62,547 nucleotides of DNA from Nocardia nova NBRC 15556 (GTDB taxonomy: Bacteria > Actinomycetota > Actinomycetes > Mycobacteriales > Mycobacteriaceae): positions 1 to 62,547 of the forward strand of contig NZ_BDBN01000060.1 in assembly GCF_001613005.1 (NCBI RefSeq), read 5' to 3'. Both the position numbers and the translations under genes were made by a program. The notes under the pieces are model-generated. The model had not been told where the DNA came from. It worked only from the letters and a program-made list of their open reading frames with translations, and ran no database searches. Below, in pieces: positions 58,682 through 62,547 of the stretch. The stretch's first letter is position 1; every line of letters starts with the position of its first letter.

Positions 58682-59662
58682 TCAGGCGGCGAAGGTTCGA
58701 TCGACCGCGTCGAGAATGCGGTCCGGGTCTGGCATGTGGTGCCGTTCGAGCTTAGCCGGGGGATAGGGGATGTCGAAGCCACCGACGCGCAGGACCGGCG
58801 CCTCGAGGTAGTAGAAACACCGTTCGGCGATGCGCGCGGCGATCTCGGCACCGAGTCCGGCGAAGACGGGCGCTTCGTGTGTGACGATCAGGCGGCCGGT
58901 CCGGCGCACCGATTCCTCGATGGTGTCGAAGTCGATCGGCGACAGGCTGCGCAGATCGATCACCTCGAGTGAATGTCCCTCTCCGGCCGCGATTTCGGCC
59001 GCCGTCAGGGCGGTGGCGACCATCCCGCCGTAGGCGACGAGGGTGGCGTCGTGGCCCGACCGGCGGATGCGTGCCCGGTCCATGGGCAGCGGATCGGCGT
59101 CCAGAGCGGTGAAATCGAGATCGGCCTTGTCCCAGTAGCGTCGCTTCGGTTCGAAGAAGACGACCGGGTCGTCGCACGCGATCGATTGGCGCAACAGTCG
59201 ATACGCGTCCTCGGGCGTGCTCGGCGACACCACGCGCAGTCCGGCGGTATGCGCGAAATACGCCTCCGGTGACTCCGAATGATGTTCGACCGAACCGATT
59301 CCGCCGCCGAAGGGAATCCGGATGGTGATCGGGGCGCGGACCTTGCCCTGCGTGCGGTAGTGGATCTTGGCGACCTGCGAAACGATCTGGTCGAAGGCCG
59401 GGTAGACGAATCCGTCGAACTGGATCTCGCACACCGGCCGCAGACCGCGCAGTGCCATTCCGAAAGCTGTTCCGATGATGCCGGATTCGGCCAGCGGCGT
59501 GTCGATGACGCGATTGTTGCCGAAGTCCTTCTGCAGCGTGTCGGTCACCCGGAATACGCCGCCGAGCCGCCCGATGTCCTCACCCATCAGCACGACCTTC
59601 GGATCGTCCTCCAAGGCCCGGCGCATCCCCGTGTTCAGCGCGTTCGCGAAGGTGGTGATCAT
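58682..59662 (-). CDS. bkdB: Branched-chain 2-oxoacid dehydrogenase E1 beta
   Basis: 326 residues. MGEDIGRLGGVFRVTDTLQKDFG, DTPLAESGIIGTAFGMALRGLRPVCEIQF and EAPVFAGLGAEIAARIAERCF are the transketolase pyrimidine-binding and C-terminal motifs of E1 beta. Pairs with bkdA in the ThDP active site. Starts by overlapping the bkdA stop (ATGA). Confidence 0.95.
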   Translation of the reverse strand: MITTFANALNTGMRRALEDDPKVVLMGEDIGRLGGVFRVTDTLQKDFGNNRVIDTPLAESGIIGTAFGMALRGLRPVCEIQFDGFVYPAFDQIVSQVAKIHYRTQGKVRAPITIRIPFGGGIGSVEHHSESPEAYFAHTAGLRVVSPSTPEDAYRLLRQSIACDDPVVFFEPKRRYWDKADLDFTALDADPLPMDRARIRRSGHDATLVAYGGMVATALTAAEIAAGEGHSLEVIDLRSLSPIDFDTIEESVRRTGRLIVTHEAPVFAGLGAEIAARIAERCFYYLEAPVLRVGGFDIPYPPAKLERHHMPDPDRILDAVDRTFAA

Positions 59663-60774
59663 GCCCGTACTCCTTCCTCGAAATCCGCCAGGTATCCGGA
59701 GTACTCGTCGCGCTCGGCGGCGATCAGGGGATGCGGGGTGGTGTAGACGTGCTCGAACAGCTGCATCGGATCCGGATCGGGCATGTCGATGGTCGCGGTG
59801 CGGACCGCGGCACCGACCGCGTCTGCGCGTTCGGTGACCCGCCGCTCGAAGTCACTGTCCCACAAACCCTCTCGCTCGAGCAGTCGTCGCATGCGGTCGA
59901 TCGGGTCGCGGCGCTTCCACAGTTCGGTTTCCGCGGCCGAACGGTAGCGGGTGGGATCGTCGGCGGTGGTGTGCGGGCCCATCCGATAGGTGATGGCCTC
60001 GATGAACGAGGGGCCGCCGCCGGCGCGGGCGCGGGCGACGGCCTGGCGGGTCACCGCCAGCACCGCCAGCACGTCGTTGCCGTCGACCTGGACGCCCGGT
60101 ATGCCGTACCCGTAGGCGCGCCGGACGATCGGCGTCTGGCTCTGCACCTCTACCGGTTCGCTGATCGCCCAGTGGTTGTTCTGGCAGAAGAACACCACCG
60201 GCGCACTCCAGGTGGCGGCGAAGCCGAGCGCCTCGGCGATATCGCCCTGACTGCTGGCGCCGTCACCGAAGTAGGTCAGCACCGCGATCTCCGCACCTTC
60301 CAGGTGTGCGGCGTAGGCGTAGCCGGTGGCGTGCAGGCCCTGAGAGCCGACGACGATGGCCGGATTGGTCATATTGATCTCGTCCGGGTCCCAGCACGAA
60401 TGTGCGACGCCCCGCCACAGCCGGGTGATGAGAGTGGGATCCACGCCGCGGCAGTAGGCGACACCCGCCTCGCGGTAGCTGCAGAAGACATAGTCGTCGT
60501 CGTGCAGTGCGCGAGCCGAGCCGATCTGCGATGCCTCCTGCCCGAGCAGCGGGGCCCACAGGCCGAGCTGGCCCTGCCGCTGCAATGCGGTGGCCTCGAC
60601 GTCGATGCGGCGGGTGACGACCAGGTCCTCGTACAGTTCGCGCAGTTCGGCCGGACCGATATCCGCGATCAGGGCCGCGTGCTCGCGGTCGAGAACGCGG
60701 CGCCCGTCGGGCTGGACCAGTTGCACGGGATAGGGGTTCGTCCCGGTGTCGTGCCTGGTTGTGGTGTTGTGCAC
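59659..60774 (-). CDS. bkdA: Branched-chain 2-oxoacid dehydrogenase E1 alpha
   Basis: 371 residues. The ThDP motif GDGASSQGDIAEALGFAATW through FFCQNNHWAIS is clear, and YRMGPHTTADDPTRYR is the E1-alpha phosphorylation-loop region. It decarboxylates branched 2-oxoacids and transfers the acyl group to the E2 lipoate. GTG 60774 follows GAGGTGACGGCT. First gene of bkdABC and divergent from an Lrp-type regulator. Confidence 0.96.
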   Translation of the reverse strand: MHNTTTRHDTGTNPYPVQLVQPDGRRVLDREHAALIADIGPAELRELYEDLVVTRRIDVEATALQRQGQLGLWAPLLGQEASQIGSARALHDDDYVFCSYREAGVAYCRGVDPTLITRLWRGVAHSCWDPDEINMTNPAIVVGSQGLHATGYAYAAHLEGAEIAVLTYFGDGASSQGDIAEALGFAATWSAPVVFFCQNNHWAISEPVEVQSQTPIVRRAYGYGIPGVQVDGNDVLAVLAVTRQAVARARAGGGPSFIEAITYRMGPHTTADDPTRYRSAAETELWKRRDPIDRMRRLLEREGLWDSDFERRVTERADAVGAAVRTATIDMPDPDPMQLFEHVYTTPHPLIAAERDEYSGYLADFEEGVRA

Positions 60775-60847
60775 AGCCGTCACCTCCTCGTTGCCGCGTA
60801 CGACGGGGTCTTCCGTCCCTCGCGATCCGGCGGACTGCTCTTCGCCA

Positions 60848-60869
60848 GCTGTGTGCTGTACTTCACAGC
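60848..60869. promoter_or_regulatory. GCTGTG-N10-CACAGC inverted repeat between bkdA and the Lrp gene
   Basis: Six-bp perfect arms (60848-60853 and 60864-60869) in the 186-bp divergent gap. A plausible regulator site, but short. Confidence 0.4.
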
Positions 60870-60960
60870 ATCCACGATTGAGCGGGATGCGCAAGTGGCG
60901 ACACGCGAACTGTGCAGAATGCTCGATCCCGACCGGGTAGGAGCTGTCATACTGCGTAAC

Positions 60961-61563
60961 ATGCCCAGTGCCGAACCCGCCCCGGCGACTATCGACGCCA
61001 CCGACGCCCGGCTGCTGCTGGAACTGGTTGCCAACCCTCGTGCCACCGGGGTGGAACTGGCCACGCGGCTGGGGCTGTCCCGTAACACCGTGCAGGCCCG
61101 GCTCGCCCGATGGGAGGCCGCCGGTGTGCTGGCCGGATTCGAGCGGCGGGTGGACCCGCGCGCACTCGGTTACCGGCTCGCGGCCTTCGTCGCGGTGGTG
61201 GTCGATCAGCATCGGCTCGCCGACGTGGTGTCCGAACTCGCCGAGATCCCCGAGGTCACCGAGGTGTGCGGCACCACCGGGCAGACGGATCTGACCGTTC
61301 GCGTGGTCGCGCGCGACGCCGACGATCTGTATCGGATCACCGGCGCGATCCTGAAGATCGCGGGCGTGCAGCGCACCAATATGGCGCTGGTCATGCAGCA
61401 GTTGGTCGGGCCGCGCACCGCGCCGCTGCTACAGCGACTGGCCGGAGCCGACGAGGCGGCAGCATCGCGACAGGATGCCGGGCGAGACGACGCCGGACGA
61501 AACGACGCAGGGCGATCCGATGCCGGCGAGAATTCGGTCCAGTTCCGGCGTACTGGCCGCTGA
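60961..61563 (+). CDS. Lrp/AsnC-family regulator (BkdR-like) with repeat tail
   Basis: 200 residues. DATDARLLLELVANPRATGVELATRLGLSRNTVQARLARWEAAGVL is the winged helix; VTEVCGTTGQTDLTVRVVARDADDLYRI the RAM effector domain. The last 45 residues are an Arg/Asp/Ala/Gly-rich tail with four RxDAG repeats (near 178-192), unusual for Lrp proteins. CATACT is seven bases upstream of ATG 60961. Divergent from bkdABC, so likely its activator, responding to branched-chain amino acids. Confidence 0.9.
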   Translation: MPSAEPAPATIDATDARLLLELVANPRATGVELATRLGLSRNTVQARLARWEAAGVLAGFERRVDPRALGYRLAAFVAVVVDQHRLADVVSELAEIPEVTEVCGTTGQTDLTVRVVARDADDLYRITGAILKIAGVQRTNMALVMQQLVGPRTAPLLQRLAGADEAAASRQDAGRDDAGRNDAGRSDAGENSVQFRRTGR

Positions 61564-61595
61564 CGGCGGGGCCAGCCGCCCGCGAAGATAGCTCG

Positions 61596-62547
61596 GTGAC
61601 TGCCACCGATTCCGCCTCCCGCCCGCCCGATGTCGCCGAGGGGCAGATGGGCCTCCGAGCGGCGGTCGAGGGCGAACACGGGCCCGGCGGTACCGGACAA
61701 GCGGTCGGCGCCGGGATCATCGCGGCGCTGGTCGGTTTCACCAGTTCGTTCGCCGTCGTGCTGGCGGGACTGACCGCGGTCGGCGCGACACCGGCGCAGG
61801 CCGCCTCGGGCCTGCTGGCCGTCTGTGTCACCCAGGCGCTGGGCATGTGGATCCTGAGCCGGCGCTATCGCATGCCGATCACCCTCGCCTGGTCGACTCC
61901 CGGTGCGGCGCTGCTGGCCGGCGCCGGCGCGGTAACCGGCGGCTGGCCCGCGGCGGTGGGGGCGTTCGCGGTCACCGGCGTATTGATCGTTCTCACCGGC
62001 TGCTGGTCACGGCTGGGCCGGCTGATCTCCGCGATCCCGGTCGAGATCGCGCAGGCCATGCTCGCCGGTGTCCTGCTGCCGCTCTGCCTCGCGCCGCTGC
62101 GGGCCCTGACCACCTCGAGTGCGGCAGTGGTGGCGCCCGTGCTGGTGGTGTGGGTGGTGCTGCAGCGGTACGCGCAGCGGTGGGCGGTGCCCGGCGCCTT
62201 CGCCACCGCGGTGGCCGGGGCGGGAATCTCGATGATCGCCGGACATCGCTCGATTCCGGTCGCCGATCTGATTCCGAAACTGGAAATCACTGTGCCGCAC
62301 TGGAGTTGGCAGGCCGTCATCGGCATCGCGATTCCGCTGTACGTGGTCACGATGGCCGCGCAGAACATACCCGGCGTGGCGGTCATGAGCTCGTTCGGCT
62401 ATCGGGTGCCGTGGCGGGCGTCGATGACCGTCACCGGCCTGGGAACCATCGTGGGCGCCCCGGCGGGCGGACATGCGATCAACCTGGCCGCGATCAGCGC
62501 GGCGTTGGCGGCCGCGCCCTCGGCCCATCCCGATCCGCGCCGGCGCT
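61596..62547 (+). CDS. Benzoate/H+ symporter (BenE-family) transporter, truncated by the window edge
   Basis: At least 317 residues; the frame is open at the right end. After about 35 polar residues, hydrophobic stretches include AVGAGIIAALVGFTSSFAVVLAGL, LAVCVTQALGMWILSRRYRMPITLAWSTPGAALLAG and IPVEIAQAMLAGVLLPLCLAPL, the BenE pattern of about 12 helices. GTG 61596 begins 33 bp after the Lrp gene; no clear ribosome site seen. Substrate may be benzoate or another aromatic acid. Confidence 0.88.
   Translation, partial: MTATDSASRPPDVAEGQMGLRAAVEGEHGPGGTGQAVGAGIIAALVGFTSSFAVVLAGLTAVGATPAQAASGLLAVCVTQALGMWILSRRYRMPITLAWSTPGAALLAGAGAVTGGWPAAVGAFAVTGVLIVLTGCWSRLGRLISAIPVEIAQAMLAGVLLPLCLAPLRALTTSSAAVVAPVLVVWVVLQRYAQRWAVPGAFATAVAGAGISMIAGHRSIPVADLIPKLEITVPHWSWQAVIGIAIPLYVVTMAAQNIPGVAVMSSFGYRVPWRASMTVTGLGTIVGAPAGGHAINLAAISAALAAAPSAHPDPRRR

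Noticed and set aside
59731..60960. Long N-terminal extension in frame with the bkd Lrp gene
   Set aside because: It runs antisense through bkdA, and the Lrp fold begins only after ATG 60961.

Overview
The window is high-GC actinobacterial DNA and most likely comes from Nocardia or a close relative in the Nocardiaceae. I infer this from GC-rich third codon positions, frequent GTG starts, the mycolic-acid-type carboxylase set (AccA3, AccD5, AccE5), a lysine 6-transaminase/LrpA pair, an EspC-like type VII secretion protein, and a gene order that I remember as matching a block of the Mycobacterium tuberculosis chromosome (glpD2, nei, lhr, pcd, lrpA, lat, accD5, accE5, maf, sseA, accA3, birA, a PH protein, a GtrA protein, purK, purE, fadE25). 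No search was run; family names come from reading the translations.

Layout. 1-6.1 kb: a membrane protein with a repeated cytoplasmic motif, a PLP aminotransferase behind an AT-rich operator, a tiny secreted Cys-repeat protein, and divergent glycerol genes glpK/glpD. 6.1-12.6 kb: DNA repair pair nei2-lhr, with an unusual insertion in Lhr, and a VOC protein. 12.6-18 kb: patatin-SDR pair, then lysine catabolism: piperideine-6-carboxylate dehydrogenase, Lrp regulator and lat. 18-24.8 kb: accD5-accE5-maf, an HTH regulator divergent from sseA, and accA3 with a strong terminator. 24.8-33.7 kb: Ser/Thr kinase, small proteins, birA, PH-domain protein, two-component system, GtrA protein, purK-purE. 33.7-37 kb: antitoxin/PIN toxin pair, and a TetR gene next to an acyl-CoA dehydrogenase carrying two copies of one palindrome. 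37-45.3 kb: accessory enzymes and regulators (GNAT, glycolate-oxidase-like flavoprotein, GroES-like protein, MFS/TetR, isochorismatase-like, HxlR, peptidase S51, mycothiol-type isomerase, HIT). 45.5-48.6 kb: proton-translocating transhydrogenase pntAA-AB-B. 48.7-56.4 kb: GerW-like membrane protein, MarR/MFS pair, a type VII secretion cassette, SDR, TetR, MFS. 56.7-62.5 kb: thioesterase, the bkd branched-chain 2-oxoacid dehydrogenase operon with a divergent Lrp regulator, and a truncated BenE-type transporter.

How the genes connect. AccA3, AccD5 and AccE5 form an acyl-CoA carboxylase and BirA attaches its biotin. Lat plus the dehydrogenase convert lysine to 2-aminoadipate. The bkd complex yields branched acyl-CoAs and CO2, and FadE25-type dehydrogenase and thioesterase act on acyl-CoAs.

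The most interesting locus is at 51.0-53.5 kb. A four-gene cassette (EspC-like protein, WxG-type 473-residue protein and two small membrane proteins, all on the minus strand) sits between two 127-bp direct repeats that are the duplicated 3' end of the neighbouring MFS gene (122 of 127 identical by hand alignment). This looks like an acquired type VII substrate/immunity island inserted beside a core transporter gene. Several other intergenic palindromes, listed below, look like operators for the adjacent regulators.
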